Assembly (NCBI RefSeq): GCF_000425225.1 | Contig: NZ_KE384332.1 | Location: 148,542 to 212,541, forward strand | DNA from: Pontibacillus marinus BH030004 = DSM 16465 | Lineage (GTDB): Bacteria > Bacillota > Bacilli > Bacillales > BH030062 | Direction of reading: 5' to 3' | DNA length: 64,000 bases | Shown here: piece after piece, positions 8,947 through 18,165 of the stretch | Numbering within the stretch: position 1 is the stretch's first letter | How the letters are laid out: every line of letters starts with the position of its first letter | Made by a program: the position numbers and the translations under genes | Notes under the pieces: generated by a model | Database searches by the model: none | Told to the model about the DNA's origin: nothing | The model's input: only the letters and a program-made list of their open reading frames with translations

Positions 8947-10485
8947 ATGAATCTAGGTGCGTTAATGAGCTCGAATATGAGTAATTCCAAAAAGATCTTA
9001 CAGACGTTGAACTCAGCAGAAAGTAGTTCAAAGCTAGGGGCATTTGGTGAACAATTACAAAGTCTTGTAAACCAATCAGGTCCTGTGGGGAATGCACTTT
9101 CCACAAAAATGGGTGAAGGAGAATTCCTCAATAAGTTAAAAGATTTGTTTGGCTCATTAAAACAATTGCTTCAATCCCTTCCAAAGGATGTATTGAAACT
9201 TGAAGAATCAATGCTCACTTCTCTCGAGCAAAGCGGGCTATGGGAGAAGTTATCACAAGATTTAAAAGACTCAATGAAACAATTGTTTAATGGTGAGACA
9301 ACCATCAATGAGCTCATTCAAAAAGAATCTGATTTAAAAGTTCCACAAAACATGTTAGCCCTTTTTGCATGGTTTCAAACGTCAAATTTACAAGAAACAA
9401 AGAATTTACAAGCTCAGCAATTATCATCAGAAATGAAGCAACTCATTCAATCTATGGACCTTTCAGCTAAAAAGGACAATCAACCGGTTCATGGGTGGAA
9501 GCAAGCTATCTTCTTCACGCAAGAAACTAAATCAACCATTACATCTGAAGGAGTCCAACTAACTGATCAACAAAAGAATCAGTTACGTGAAATGGCTATG
9601 AAGCTTCAAACAACTTTTGAAAAGATGTCACAACTCAGTCAACCACACTCTTCAGAAATCACAAAGCTAGAAAAGCAAATGTTTGAGCTTGCTAAACAAT
9701 GGCTTCAGCTAGAAAAACAATCGAATGTGTCTGCTAAAGATCGGTCACAATTGCTTCAGGCTTTGAAAGAGCAAGGCATATCCCAGAAAGGTAGTCAAAT
9801 ATGGGATAAAGTCCTTACCAACTTACAAAAGCGTCAAACATTTTCGAGCATGAACCATTACGGTACAGATGCAAAGGTAACATACAAAGAGTTTAGTAAG
9901 TGGATGCAGAATGCTTGGAAAAACATGAATGCAACATCTCAATCCAAACAAGATGTTTCTACTCAACAATCCATTACAGCATCTTTAGATACCATGCCGA
10001 TGTCTAAACAAGAGCAATATGTGATTAAGATGAATACAAATCAGCAAGAAGCAAATACACAAAGGCAATTAATTGATCAATTCCAAAAAGTAATGAACAG
10101 AAGCCGTTTCTTATCTAATCAGAATGGTCAGCAACTATCCATTAAGCTCAAACCTGGTAATCTAGGAGAGATGATGGTGAGAATGACTCAGCAAAATGGG
10201 GAAATGATGGTAAAGATTATGGTTACATCTCAAACGACCAAGGAGATGCTTGAAGGGAACTTGCAACAATTAAGACATATGTTCTCTCCTAACCAGGTTG
10301 TGGTAGAAAAACAAGATCTCAATGTGAACTCTCAACAAAACATGCACTTTCAAAAAGAACAAGATGAATACTCTGAAGAGCAACATGATCCACAATCTAC
10401 TCAAGAAGATAATGAACACGAACAACACGATGAAGAAACTGAGTCGCTAGATTTTCATGAGTTATTAATGAATGAGAAAGTGTAG
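8947..10485 (+). CDS. fliK: Flagellar hook-length control protein FliK
   Basis: FliK is the exported ruler that stops hook growth and switches export to filament proteins. I use ATG 8947, giving 512 residues, because AAAGGGGGTGA at 8932-8942 precedes it; an in-frame TTG at 8929 would need another site. The long Gln/Ser/Lys-rich N-terminal part is poorly conserved. The C-terminal FliK domain is recognisable near residues 390-455 (LSIKLKPGNLGEMMVRM). A His/Glu-rich tail ends the protein. flgD follows 11 bp later. Confidence 0.93.
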   Translation: MNLGALMSSNMSNSKKILQTLNSAESSSKLGAFGEQLQSLVNQSGPVGNALSTKMGEGEFLNKLKDLFGSLKQLLQSLPKDVLKLEESMLTSLEQSGLWEKLSQDLKDSMKQLFNGETTINELIQKESDLKVPQNMLALFAWFQTSNLQETKNLQAQQLSSEMKQLIQSMDLSAKKDNQPVHGWKQAIFFTQETKSTITSEGVQLTDQQKNQLREMAMKLQTTFEKMSQLSQPHSSEITKLEKQMFELAKQWLQLEKQSNVSAKDRSQLLQALKEQGISQKGSQIWDKVLTNLQKRQTFSSMNHYGTDAKVTYKEFSKWMQNAWKNMNATSQSKQDVSTQQSITASLDTMPMSKQEQYVIKMNTNQQEANTQRQLIDQFQKVMNRSRFLSNQNGQQLSIKLKPGNLGEMMVRMTQQNGEMMVKIMVTSQTTKEMLEGNLQQLRHMFSPNQVVVEKQDLNVNSQQNMHFQKEQDEYSEEQHDPQSTQEDNEHEQHDEETESLDFHELLMNEKV

Positions 10486-10496
10486 GTGGAAAAAGT

Positions 10497-10967
10497 ATGA
10501 CAAGTATAGATCCTTCGCTTTATATAAAGTCACAGCAACAAACTCAAACGGTTTCAGGATCAACAGGGCCTTCTCTTGGTAAAGATGAATTTTTGAAAAT
10601 TCTAATGACACAATTAAAAAACCAAGATCCCACCAATCCAATGAAAGATAAAGAGTTTGTATCACAGATGACAAACTTCTCAATGCTAGAACAAATGACA
10701 AACATGTCTACGGCAATTGAAGATTTAACACAAGCTCAGTCATTTGCTCCAGTAGTTAAGTATAGTTCAATGATAGGAAAAGACGTGTCTTATGAAGTTT
10801 TAGATGAGAACGGGAATGTTACAGGTGCTGAAACTAGTCAAGTTGAAGCGGTATCGAAGAGGCAAAATTCTATTGTGTTAGAACTTGCTAATGGAACAAG
10901 CATCTCAACGGATCAAATTAGGCGCGTTAGTGAAGGAGTAGATACTGAACAAAATACAGCTCAGTAG
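10497..10967 (+). CDS. flgD: Hook-cap (hook assembly scaffolding) protein FlgD
   Basis: FlgD caps the growing hook so that hook subunits polymerise. The 156-residue protein has the N-terminal FlgD signature (LGKDEFLKILMTQLKNQDP, about residues 27-45, then NPMKDKEFVSQMTNFSMLEQ). It is short and lacks the large Ig-like middle region of enterobacterial FlgD, as is usual in Bacillus. It sits between fliK and the hook gene. Confidence 0.95.
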   Translation: MTSIDPSLYIKSQQQTQTVSGSTGPSLGKDEFLKILMTQLKNQDPTNPMKDKEFVSQMTNFSMLEQMTNMSTAIEDLTQAQSFAPVVKYSSMIGKDVSYEVLDENGNVTGAETSQVEAVSKRQNSIVLELANGTSISTDQIRRVSEGVDTEQNTAQ

Positions 10968-10993
10968 ATGAGAAATAAGAAAGTAGGGATGTT

Positions 10994-11368
10994 ATGGATC
11001 CAAGAATCCATCAACTGCAACATCAACCCTTACATTTGCCTAAAACGAAAAAATCACCTGCTGCACAACCAAAACAGTCATTCCAACAAGTATTGAACCA
11101 GCAAGTTCAAGGCTTAAAACTAAGCAAACATGCTGAAACGAGATTACAAGAACGTAATATTCATATACAAGACAAGCAGTGGCAAGATATTTCGTCAAAA
11201 GTATCAGAAGCTAAATCTAAAGGGGTTACAGATTCACTTGTGATTACGAAAGATGCGGCATTAGTTGTTAGTACGAAAAATCAAACCGTTATTACAGCGA
11301 TGGGAAGGCAAGAAGCAACATCACAAATTTTCACAAACATTAATGGCACAATTGTGATGGAAGATTAG
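10994..11368 (+). CDS. TIGR02530-type flagellar operon protein
   Basis: This 124-residue protein belongs to a small family found in Firmicutes motility operons between flgD and the hook gene. It has no signal peptide or membrane helix. The N-terminus is Gln/Pro/Lys-rich. The family core starts near residue 42 (LSKHAETRLQERNI) and ends with VITAMGRQEATSQIFTNING. The precise function is not established; context suggests a part in hook assembly. Confidence 0.85.
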   Translation: MDPRIHQLQHQPLHLPKTKKSPAAQPKQSFQQVLNQQVQGLKLSKHAETRLQERNIHIQDKQWQDISSKVSEAKSKGVTDSLVITKDAALVVSTKNQTVITAMGRQEATSQIFTNINGTIVMED

Positions 11369-11473
11369 GCTGGACCTACGGGAGGCCTGAAAGCTGTGGA
11401 CCGATTGAAGCAGCTTTGAAATGTTTATCTTGTTTAAGAGGTAAAACTTATAAATCGAAAGGATGAAGCCTAG
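11369..11473 (+). other. Intergenic spacer with a short hairpin before the hook gene
   Basis: AAAGCTG (11390-11396) and CAGCTTT (11411-11417) form a 7-bp inverted repeat without a following T run. The ribosome site GAAAGGATG lies just before ATG 11474. No promoter was recognised. Confidence 0.3.
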
Positions 11474-12388
11474 ATGCTACGTTCAATGTATTCAGGAATT
11501 TCAGGAATGAAAGGCTTTCAAACGAAATTAGATGTTATCGGAAACAATATTTCAAACGTTAATACGTATGGTTACAAAAAAGGTCGTGTGACGTTCCAAG
11601 ATATGATGAGTCAATCTTTATCTGTTGCGGAAGGTCCGGCACAAGACCAAGCAGGAATGCCGCTACGCGGAGGTAAAAACCCTTCTCAAGTTGGATTAGG
11701 TTCACAAGTAGGCTCTATTGATAACATTCACACACAAGGAAATCGTCAAACGACTAACCGCCCACTAGATTTAGCATTAGAAGGCGATGGAATGTTTATG
11801 TTAGCTGAAGGAAATAACACAAATTCTCCAATCAGTGGAAGTGATATTTTTATTAATGATTCCAATAACACTTTCACACGTTCAGGTAATTTTTATTTGG
11901 ACCAAGAAGGTTATATTGTAAACTCTAGCGGTAAGTATTTAGTTGGATCCTCAGCCGAGGCTCCAGATGGGTTTGCTCGTTTACAAATTCCAGATAACGC
12001 TAAAAGCTTTAGTATTGCTAGTGACGGTTCTGTTAACTATATCGACAGCACAGGTTCCCAAGTTACAGCTGGTACGATTAAACTCGCTAAGTTTTCCAAC
12101 CCATCTGGTTTGAACAAAGTTGGAGGTAACGAGTTTGAAATGACAGATAATGCTGGATTAACTGGTCCTGTTGAAGGTGATAACGTTGATGGAGTTATTA
12201 ATGCGCTTTATACTCCAGGACAAAACGGTGCTGCATCTGTTGTTTCAGGGGCATTAGAAATGTCGAACGTTGACCTTTCCGAAGAGTTCACAGAGATGAT
12301 TACAGCACAGCGTGGTTTCCAAGCTAATACTAGAATCATCACAACATCAGATGAAATCCTTCAAGAGCTTGTTAACCTAAAACGTTAA
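11474..12388 (+). CDS. flgE: Flagellar hook protein (FlgE; often annotated FlgG)
   Basis: This is an axial protein of the hook-rod family. The N-terminal motif LDVIGNNISNVNTYGYKKGR lies near residues 19-38. The C-terminal motif EEFTEMITAQRGFQANTRII is near the end, and the protein finishes in LVNLKR. At 304 residues it is larger than typical rod protein FlgG (about 260). The gene next to flgD in B. subtilis was shown to encode the hook and was renamed flgE from flgG, so I use that name. The variable middle holds the hook-specific insert. Confidence 0.9.
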   Translation: MLRSMYSGISGMKGFQTKLDVIGNNISNVNTYGYKKGRVTFQDMMSQSLSVAEGPAQDQAGMPLRGGKNPSQVGLGSQVGSIDNIHTQGNRQTTNRPLDLALEGDGMFMLAEGNNTNSPISGSDIFINDSNNTFTRSGNFYLDQEGYIVNSSGKYLVGSSAEAPDGFARLQIPDNAKSFSIASDGSVNYIDSTGSQVTAGTIKLAKFSNPSGLNKVGGNEFEMTDNAGLTGPVEGDNVDGVINALYTPGQNGAASVVSGALEMSNVDLSEEFTEMITAQRGFQANTRIITTSDEILQELVNLKR

Positions 12389-12403
12389 TATAAGGGAGGG
12401 CTA

Positions 12404-12438
12404 GGAGAAGGAAGTTGACTGAATCTGCTTCCTTCTCC
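12404..12438 (+). other. Perfect 11-bp inverted repeat between flgE and swrD
   Basis: GGAGAAGGAAG (12404-12414) pairs perfectly with CTTCCTTCTCC (12428-12438) across a 13-nt loop. No T run follows, so it is probably not a simple terminator. It encloses a TTG (12415) that could look like a start for the next gene. It may protect the hook mRNA end or tune swrD translation. Confidence 0.7.
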
Positions 12439-12450
12439 ACCATTTATAAT

Positions 12451-12669
12451 ATGATAAATCTTACCCGTCTAAATGGTGATTCATTCACTTTAAACGCTAT
12501 TTACATAGAACAAGTGCAGTCATTTCCAGATACGACTTTAACACTCCATAACGGAAAGAAACTTGTTGTCAAAGAGTCGCATGAAGAAGTCATTTCTCTT
12601 ATTAAACAATTCTATCAACAGGTTGGTCTTGTGGGGGTTCAAGTTGAAAAAGAGGGGGATTCCTCATGA
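12451..12669 (+). CDS. swrD: SwrD (YlzI/FlbD family) flagellar power protein
   Basis: SwrD-family proteins sit after the hook gene. In B. subtilis SwrD increases flagellar power and swarming. I choose ATG 12451, giving 72 residues, since the family begins at this [13 protein letters not shown] segment. The longer frame from TTG 12415 would start inside a perfect hairpin. The core [18 protein letters not shown] is typical. There is no good ribosome site at 12451, so the start is less certain than the identity. fliL begins 4 bp before its stop. Confidence 0.87.
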   Translation: MINLTRLNGDSFTLNAIYIEQVQSFPDTTLTLHNGKKLVVKESHEEVISLIKQFYQQVGLVGVQVEKEGDSS

Positions 12670-13088
12670 ATCAAAAAGTATTTAAAACGATGCTTGCAAT
12701 ATTAATTGTTATAACCGTTATTGGAGTTGTAGCTTTAGTAATGGTCATGACGATTTCTGGCAAGGAAAAAGAAGATGGAAAACCTTCCATTGATGAGGTA
12801 GTCGAGAACTCCTTAGAAACAGAAGAGTTAACCACAGATTTGAAAAATGATCGCTTTGTTCGAATTCAATTTCGAATTGTAACGAATAGTAAAGATGCTA
12901 AAGAAGAGCTGCAAAAACGAGACTTTCAGTTAAAAAATATTTTAATTAAAGAACTCTCGAAAATGAATCAAGATGAATTTAAAACAGGTGTCGACAACTT
13001 AGAAAACATGTTAAAAACACGCTTAAACGAACTAATGGTAGAGGGCAAAGTTATAGATGTTTATACCATTAAAAAGGTTTTACAATAA
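12666..13088 (+). CDS. fliL: Flagellar basal body-associated protein FliL
   Basis: FliL is a single-pass membrane protein near the stator that supports motor function. The 140-residue protein has one N-terminal membrane helix near residues 8-31 ([19 protein letters not shown]). An extracytoplasmic FliL domain follows ([20 protein letters not shown], and a C-terminal [11 protein letters not shown] strand). The start overlaps the end of swrD. Confidence 0.94.
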   Translation: MNQKVFKTMLAILIVITVIGVVALVMVMTISGKEKEDGKPSIDEVVENSLETEELTTDLKNDRFVRIQFRIVTNSKDAKEELQKRDFQLKNILIKELSKMNQDEFKTGVDNLENMLKTRLNELMVEGKVIDVYTIKKVLQ

Positions 13089-13137
13089 AAGACTCTAACC
13101 TTTAAGTTCTTTTTGCACCTGAACGGAGGTGACGTTT

Positions 13138-14136
13138 GTGGCTGAAGAGGTTCTCTCGCAGAATGAGATTGATGCCTTACTATCAGCAATATCTACTGGA
13201 GAGATGGATGCTGATGATTTAAAAAAAGAAGAAAAACAAAAAAAGGTAAGAGTATATGATTTTAAACGTGCCCTTCGTTTCTCAAAAGACCAAATTCGAA
13301 GTTTATCTCGTATTCACGAGAACTTTGCGCGTTTATTGACGACTTACTTTTCTGCTCAACTTCGGACTTATATTAATATTTCAGTAGCGTCTGTTGACCA
13401 GATACCTTATGAAGAGTTTATTCGATCGATCCCGAAGAAAACCATTTTGAACATTTATTCAGTAGAACCATTAGATGGTCGAGTTTTACTAGAAATCAAC
13501 CCCAATATTGCATATGCCATGATGGATCGAATACTTGGTGGTAAAGGGGTCTCAGTGAATAAAGTAGAAAACCTTACAGAAATCGAGACAAAAATTATGT
13601 CTCAGCTGTTTGAGAAAGCTATAGATAATTTACAAGAAGCCTGGAGTTCAGTCGTTGATATTGAACCCGAGCTTGAAGAATTTGAAGTTAACCCACAGTT
13701 CTTGCAAATGGTATCACCGAATGAGACTGTTGTGGTTATCTCATTAAATACGGAGATTGGTGAAGCGAGTGGCATGATCAATATCTGTATACCTCATGTT
13801 GTATTAGAACCGATTATTCCGAAGTTATCCGTCCATTATTGGATGCAGACACAAACGTCTGAGCGAGAGCCTGAAGAATATGAAGCATTAGCCAAAGGGG
13901 TTCAAAAAGCAGAAGTAGATGTTAGTGCTATGCTAGGTGAATCTAGTATGACAATTGATCAATTCCTTCAACTAGGACAAGGTGATGTCATCCAACTAGA
14001 TCAAAATATTCAAGATCCATTAAAGATGAAAGTAGATCAAGAGACAAAATTCTATGTACAACCAGGCAAAATGAAAAAGAAAGTGGCCGTGCAAGTTATG
14101 GAAGAATACCGAAGGGGGGACGCAGGTGATGAGTGA
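13138..14136 (+). CDS. fliM: Flagellar motor switch protein FliM
   Basis: FliM is a C-ring protein that binds CheY-P and transmits the signal to FliG. GTG 13138 is chosen because GGAGGTGA (13125-13132) is 5 bp upstream, giving 332 residues, the B. subtilis length. The N-terminal CheY-P docking motif LSQNEIDALL is intact. The middle CheC-like domain and the C-terminal SpoA domain (near residues 250-325, ending GKMKKKVAVQVMEEYRR) are complete. The end overlaps fliY by 8 bp. Confidence 0.97.
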   Translation: MAEEVLSQNEIDALLSAISTGEMDADDLKKEEKQKKVRVYDFKRALRFSKDQIRSLSRIHENFARLLTTYFSAQLRTYINISVASVDQIPYEEFIRSIPKKTILNIYSVEPLDGRVLLEINPNIAYAMMDRILGGKGVSVNKVENLTEIETKIMSQLFEKAIDNLQEAWSSVVDIEPELEEFEVNPQFLQMVSPNETVVVISLNTEIGEASGMINICIPHVVLEPIIPKLSVHYWMQTQTSEREPEEYEALAKGVQKAEVDVSAMLGESSMTIDQFLQLGQGDVIQLDQNIQDPLKMKVDQETKFYVQPGKMKKKVAVQVMEEYRRGDAGDE

Positions 14137-15370
14137 TGATATGCTTTCACAAGATGAAATCGACGCGCTATTAAGAGGGACAGCTGATGAAGATGATGAG
14201 CAAGAAGGACAACAAGAGTCCCCGGAAGAAGGAAACCTTTCTACATTAGAACAAGACGCTTTAGGTGAAATTGGCAATATCTCTTTTGGGAGTTCAGCTA
14301 CAGCTTTATCAAGTCTATTAAATCAAAAGGTGGATATTACAACGCCTACGATTTCTGTAATTGAGCAGTCTCAATTACCAGATGAATTCCCACAACCCAA
14401 TGTTGCTATTCAGGTAACATACACAGAAGGTTTCTCTGGTATGAACCTATTAGTCATCCAGCAAAAGGATGCAGCGATCATTGCAGACCTTATGCTAGGA
14501 GGAGATGGTACATCTCCGGATGAGGAGTTAAACGATATTCATTTAAGTGCTGTGCAAGAAGCGATGAATCAAATGATGGGTTCAGCAGCAACTAGTATGT
14601 CTACTGTATTTAATAAACGAGTGGATATATCACCGCCTTCTATTGATCTATTAAATGTTAAAGAAGGTGAAGGGACTGAAACGATTCCAGACAATCAAAT
14701 ATTAGTAAAGGTATCGTTTCAGTTAAGAATTGGAGACTTAATCGATTCAACGATTATGCAAGTGTTACCACTCAACTTCGCAAAAGAATTAGTGAATCAA
14801 TTATTAAATCCTCCTGAACAAGAAGCAGAGGAAGAAAGTGCACCACAAGCACCACCACAACAGCAAGAACAGGTAGCTCAACAAGCAACATCAAATCAAG
14901 CACAACAACAGCCGCAACAAAGTGCACAAGCGACACAGCAACAACCAACACAACAACCAACACAGCAATCACCACAAGCGAGTGCTCAAACACAGCCACA
15001 GCAACCAAGGCAGCCCCAACATATTGGTGGTATGGGTGATGCTCAAAATGCAGACGTGCAAGCAGCTGAGTTCTCAAGCTTTAATCAAGTAGAATTACCT
15101 AAAAATGAACAACGTAATTTGGATATGTTACTAGATATTCCATTACGCGTAACTGTAGAATTAGGCCGAACAAAACGTACGATTAAAGAAATTTTAGAAC
15201 TATCTTCAGGGTCTATTGTGGAGCTAGATAAATTAGCTGGTGAACCTGTTGATATTCATGTCAATGAGAAGCTTATTGCTAAGGGTGAGGTTGTCGTCAT
15301 CGATGAAAACTTCGGTGTACGCGTTACAGATATTTTAAGTCAGCAAGAGCGACTCAAAAAATTACAATAA
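14129..15370 (+). CDS. fliY: Motor switch phosphatase FliY (FliN-type C-terminus)
   Basis: FliY is the Gram-positive C-ring protein that combines CheY-P phosphatase and FliN functions. The 413-residue protein starts with its own CheY-P binding motif (MLSQDEIDALLRG). Two CheC-type phosphatase motifs follow, around residues 48 and 145 (ALGEIGNISFG; VQEAMNQMMGSA). Then comes a Gln/Pro/Ala-rich linker of about 65 residues and a FliN/SpoA domain (LDMLLDIPLRVTVELGRTKR). ATG 14129 is preferred to GTG 14126 for spacing from GAAGGGGGGA. The linker looks longer than that of B. subtilis FliY. Confidence 0.96.
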   Translation: MSDDMLSQDEIDALLRGTADEDDEQEGQQESPEEGNLSTLEQDALGEIGNISFGSSATALSSLLNQKVDITTPTISVIEQSQLPDEFPQPNVAIQVTYTEGFSGMNLLVIQQKDAAIIADLMLGGDGTSPDEELNDIHLSAVQEAMNQMMGSAATSMSTVFNKRVDISPPSIDLLNVKEGEGTETIPDNQILVKVSFQLRIGDLIDSTIMQVLPLNFAKELVNQLLNPPEQEAEEESAPQAPPQQQEQVAQQATSNQAQQQPQQSAQATQQQPTQQPTQQSPQASAQTQPQQPRQPQHIGGMGDAQNADVQAAEFSSFNQVELPKNEQRNLDMLLDIPLRVTVELGRTKRTIKEILELSSGSIVELDKLAGEPVDIHVNEKLIAKGEVVVIDENFGVRVTDILSQQERLKKLQ

Positions 15371-15398
15371 ACAAGAGAAGTTTCGAGGAGGATAATTT

Positions 15399-15761
15399 AT
15401 GGCTAGTAAAATTTTAATTGTAGACGACGCTGCATTTATGCGTATGATGATCAAGGACATTTTAACGAAGAATGGTTTTGAAGTAGTAGGTGAAGCACAG
15501 GATGGTAACCAAGCTATTGAAAAGTATAAAGAGCTTGAGCCTGATCTCGTAACACTAGATATCACAATGCCTGAGATGGATGGAATTACAGCATTGAAAG
15601 AGATTAAAAGCACAAATCCTGAAGCAAAGGTTATTATGTGTTCTGCGATGGGACAACAAGCTATGGTTATTGATGCAATTCAAGCGGGTGCTAAAGACTT
15701 TATCGTAAAACCGTTCCAGGCTGATCGAGTACTTGAAGCTATTAATAAAGCTTTAGGATAA
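15399..15761 (+). CDS. cheY: Chemotaxis response regulator CheY
   Basis: CheY carries the phosphoryl signal from CheA to FliM and FliY. The 120-residue single receiver domain shows the acidic pocket D9-D10, the phosphoacceptor D54 in VTLDITMPEMDG and the conserved K104 in FIVKPFQ. No output domain is present. The ribosome site GAGGAGG precedes the start. Its position between fliY and fliO is the standard Bacillus order. Confidence 0.97.
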   Translation: MASKILIVDDAAFMRMMIKDILTKNGFEVVGEAQDGNQAIEKYKELEPDLVTLDITMPEMDGITALKEIKSTNPEAKVIMCSAMGQQAMVIDAIQAGAKDFIVKPFQADRVLEAINKALG

Positions 15762-15775
15762 AGAGTACAAGGTTT

Positions 15776-16438
15776 ATGAAAAAACAGATTGTATTATGGA
15801 TAACTGTACTACTTATGTTGTGCTTTCTTCCATTACATACATCCGAGGCCTCGACTACAGATCCAAGTGCAAAAGAATGTATAGAGAATCCTGAAAAGCC
15901 GGGGTGTAATGATGGAGAAGAGGACCAAGGATCTTCTTCTCCTTTAAACCAATCAGCTCAAGAAGACTCACCATCATTAGCTTGGAACATCGTGAAGCTC
16001 GTTTTAGCTCTTGCTTTTATTATCGTCCTTATCTATGGACTTCTTAAGTTTGTAAATAAGCGGAACCAAATGTTCAGTAATGTCCGTGCCATGCAAAACC
16101 TAGGAGGTATATCTTTAGGTCAACATAAATCTATGCAACTAGTCAGAATAGGTGACCGTTATTATGTCGTTGGTGTAGGCGATAATGTAGAACTTTTAAC
16201 AGAAATAGAAGATGAGAAAACCATTCAAGAATTATCACATTCTTCAGAAGGTGAAGCATATAATCCTGGTGCACGTTTAGCATCACTTATATCAAAAAAC
16301 AAGAAACAAGCATCTCAAGAATCTGACTCATCCATTCAGTTTCAGCAGTTATTCCAGTCAGAGCTAAAGTCATTAAAACAAAAAAGAGAGAAAGTAATAG
16401 AAAAGCAACAACAAAAGAAAGAGGATTCAGATGAATGA
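15776..16438 (+). CDS. fliO: Flagellar export protein FliO (FliZ)
   Basis: FliO helps assemble the FliPQR export gate. The 220-residue protein has an N-terminal signal-like hydrophobic stretch (residues 4-22, IVLWITVLLMLCFLPLH). A short acidic extracytoplasmic region with two Cys follows, then one membrane helix near 68-92. The cytoplasmic FliO domain includes LGGISLGQHKSMQLVRIGDR. In B. subtilis this gene has been called fliZ or fliO. Its end overlaps fliP by 8 bp. Confidence 0.92.
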   Translation: MKKQIVLWITVLLMLCFLPLHTSEASTTDPSAKECIENPEKPGCNDGEEDQGSSSPLNQSAQEDSPSLAWNIVKLVLALAFIIVLIYGLLKFVNKRNQMFSNVRAMQNLGGISLGQHKSMQLVRIGDRYYVVGVGDNVELLTEIEDEKTIQELSHSSEGEAYNPGARLASLISKNKKQASQESDSSIQFQQLFQSELKSLKQKREKVIEKQQQKKEDSDE

Positions 16439-17096
16439 ATTTATAGACATTTTTTCAAATTCAGACCCAACCAATATTTCAACATCCATCAAGCTTTTGT
16501 TGTTATTAACGATTCTTTCTCTAGCACCAAGTATATTAATCTTAATGACAAGCTTTACTCGGATTTTAATTGTACTATCGTTTGTACGTACTTCACTAGC
16601 AACACAAACGATGCCACCTAACCAAGTGCTAATTGGTTTAGCCTTGTTTATCACTTTCTTTGTGATGGCACCTACGTTACAAGAAGTTAATCAAGAAGCA
16701 TTGACACCGCTCTTTAATGAAGAAATCACTCTAGAAGAAGCCTATGAACAAGCAAGCATTCCCATGAAAGATTTTATGGCTAAGCATACAAGGGAAAAAG
16801 ACTTAGCTTTATTTATGAATTATGCAGGTATGGAGCGTCCTAGTACAATACAAGATGTCCCACTTACAACTCTCGTTCCCGCATTCGCAATAAGTGAGCT
16901 GAAGACGGCTTTCCAAATGGGCTTTATGATCTTTATCCCATTTCTAGTCATTGATATGGCTGTTGCCAGTGTATTAATGTCGATGGGTATGATGATGCTT
17001 CCACCAGTTATGATTTCATTACCATTTAAAATATTATTGTTTGTTCTTGTGGATGGATGGTATCTCATTACACAGTCATTACTTCAAGGGTTTTAG
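16431..17096 (+). CDS. fliP: Flagellar export gate protein FliP
   Basis: FliP is the main ring subunit of the type III export gate. The 221-residue protein has four membrane helices, two near residues 20-75 and two near 160-218. It contains the FliP signatures SFTRILIVLSFVRTSLATQ and FLVIDMAVASVLMSMGMMM. There is no long cleavable signal peptide, which fits Bacillus FliP. It overlaps fliO and is followed by fliQ within 13 bp. Confidence 0.97.
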   Translation: MNEFIDIFSNSDPTNISTSIKLLLLLTILSLAPSILILMTSFTRILIVLSFVRTSLATQTMPPNQVLIGLALFITFFVMAPTLQEVNQEALTPLFNEEITLEEAYEQASIPMKDFMAKHTREKDLALFMNYAGMERPSTIQDVPLTTLVPAFAISELKTAFQMGFMIFIPFLVIDMAVASVLMSMGMMMLPPVMISLPFKILLFVLVDGWYLITQSLLQGF

Positions 17097-17109
17097 GGAG
17101 GTCTGAATG

Positions 17110-17379
17110 ATGAACAGTCAATTTGTTATTTCACTAGCTGAAAAAGGAATTTATACTGTCCTTACTGTAACAGGACCTCTCCTTTTGCTGGCTTTATCAG
17201 TTGGATTGCTCGTATCGATATTCCAGGCAACAACACAGATTCAAGAGCAAACACTAGCGTTTATACCTAAGATCGTGGCAGTATTAGCTGGCCTTGTGTT
17301 CTTCGGCCCTTGGATGTTGTCGATGATGGTTGAATTTGCTCGTGATATTTTTATGAATCTAAATCAATTTGTAGGGTAA
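17110..17379 (+). CDS. fliQ: Flagellar export gate protein FliQ
   Basis: FliQ is a small export-gate subunit that packs around FliPR. Starting at ATG 17110 gives 89 residues, equal to B. subtilis FliQ, and is better spaced than ATG 17107 from AGGGAGGT at 17095-17102. It has two membrane helices (about 17-38 and 52-72). The conserved loop IFQATTQIQEQTLAFIPKI lies between them. Confidence 0.96.
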   Translation: MNSQFVISLAEKGIYTVLTVTGPLLLLALSVGLLVSIFQATTQIQEQTLAFIPKIVAVLAGLVFFGPWMLSMMVEFARDIFMNLNQFVG

Positions 17380-17382
17380 ATC

Positions 17383-18165
17383 ATGTTAGATATAATCAAC
17401 TTGAGTACCGTGCCAGCATTTCTATTAATCTTCATGAGAGTGACAGCATTCTTTGTAACATTACCCATTTTCTCTTATCGAAATGTGCCATCCCAGCACA
17501 AAGTGGGTTTTAGCTTTTTCTTAACATGGATTATGTACTTTACTATAGATATACCAGTTGTGTTATTAAATGAAACGTTTTACTTATTAATTATTAAAGA
17601 AGCTTTAGTTGGACTGATGGTAGGTTTCATAGCCTATTTAATTATCTCGGCTATTCAAGTGGCAGGCGGCTTTATTGATTTTCAAATGGGTTTTGCGATT
17701 GCGAATGTTATTGATCCTCAAACGGGAGCTCAAAGTCCTTTAATCGGTCAATATCTATACACATTTACACTTTTATTTTTATTAGCTGTTAATGGCCACC
17801 ATTTACTAATAGATGGCGTTTTTTATAGTTATGAAGTTATACCAATGGAACAACTATATGTACCGTTCTCTAACCCAGACATGATGGATTATGTGTTACA
17901 GACTTTTAATAAAATGTTCGTTATTGCCTTTCAAATGGCGATTCCAATTGTAGGGTGTTTGTTCTTAGTGGATGTAGCATTAGGGATTATTGCGAGAACT
18001 GTACCCCAGTTAAACGTATTTGTAGTAGGACTTCCTTTGAAAATTTTAGTAAGTTTTATTGTTATATTTATATCTTTTGGGATGTTTACGATGTTAGTTC
18101 ATCAATTATTTGAGCTTATGCTTGTGTCAATGAGAAGCCTTATGCAACTAATGGGGGGCGCTTAA
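17383..18165 (+). CDS. fliR: Flagellar export gate protein FliR
   Basis: FliR completes the FliPQR gate and contacts FlhB. The 260-residue protein is strongly hydrophobic with about six membrane helices. It shows the family segment GGFIDFQMGFAIANVIDPQ near residues 90-108. The gene is immediately followed by flhB with no spacer. FliR and FlhB are fused in some bacteria, so tight coupling is expected. Confidence 0.96.
   Translation: MLDIINLSTVPAFLLIFMRVTAFFVTLPIFSYRNVPSQHKVGFSFFLTWIMYFTIDIPVVLLNETFYLLIIKEALVGLMVGFIAYLIISAIQVAGGFIDFQMGFAIANVIDPQTGAQSPLIGQYLYTFTLLFLLAVNGHHLLIDGVFYSYEVIPMEQLYVPFSNPDMMDYVLQTFNKMFVIAFQMAIPIVGCLFLVDVALGIIARTVPQLNVFVVGLPLKILVSFIVIFISFGMFTMLVHQLFELMLVSMRSLMQLMGGA

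Noticed and set aside
12415..12450. TTGACT followed by TATAAT as a promoter, or TTG as the swrD start
   Set aside because: The spacing is 24 bp, too long for sigma-A, and the TTG is in the loop of a perfect hairpin; family homology begins at ATG 12451.
14772..15077. Minus-strand 101-codon ORF rich in Val, Leu and Ala
   Set aside because: It is the complement of the CAA/CAG-rich linker of fliY; the composition is a by-product of that repeat.
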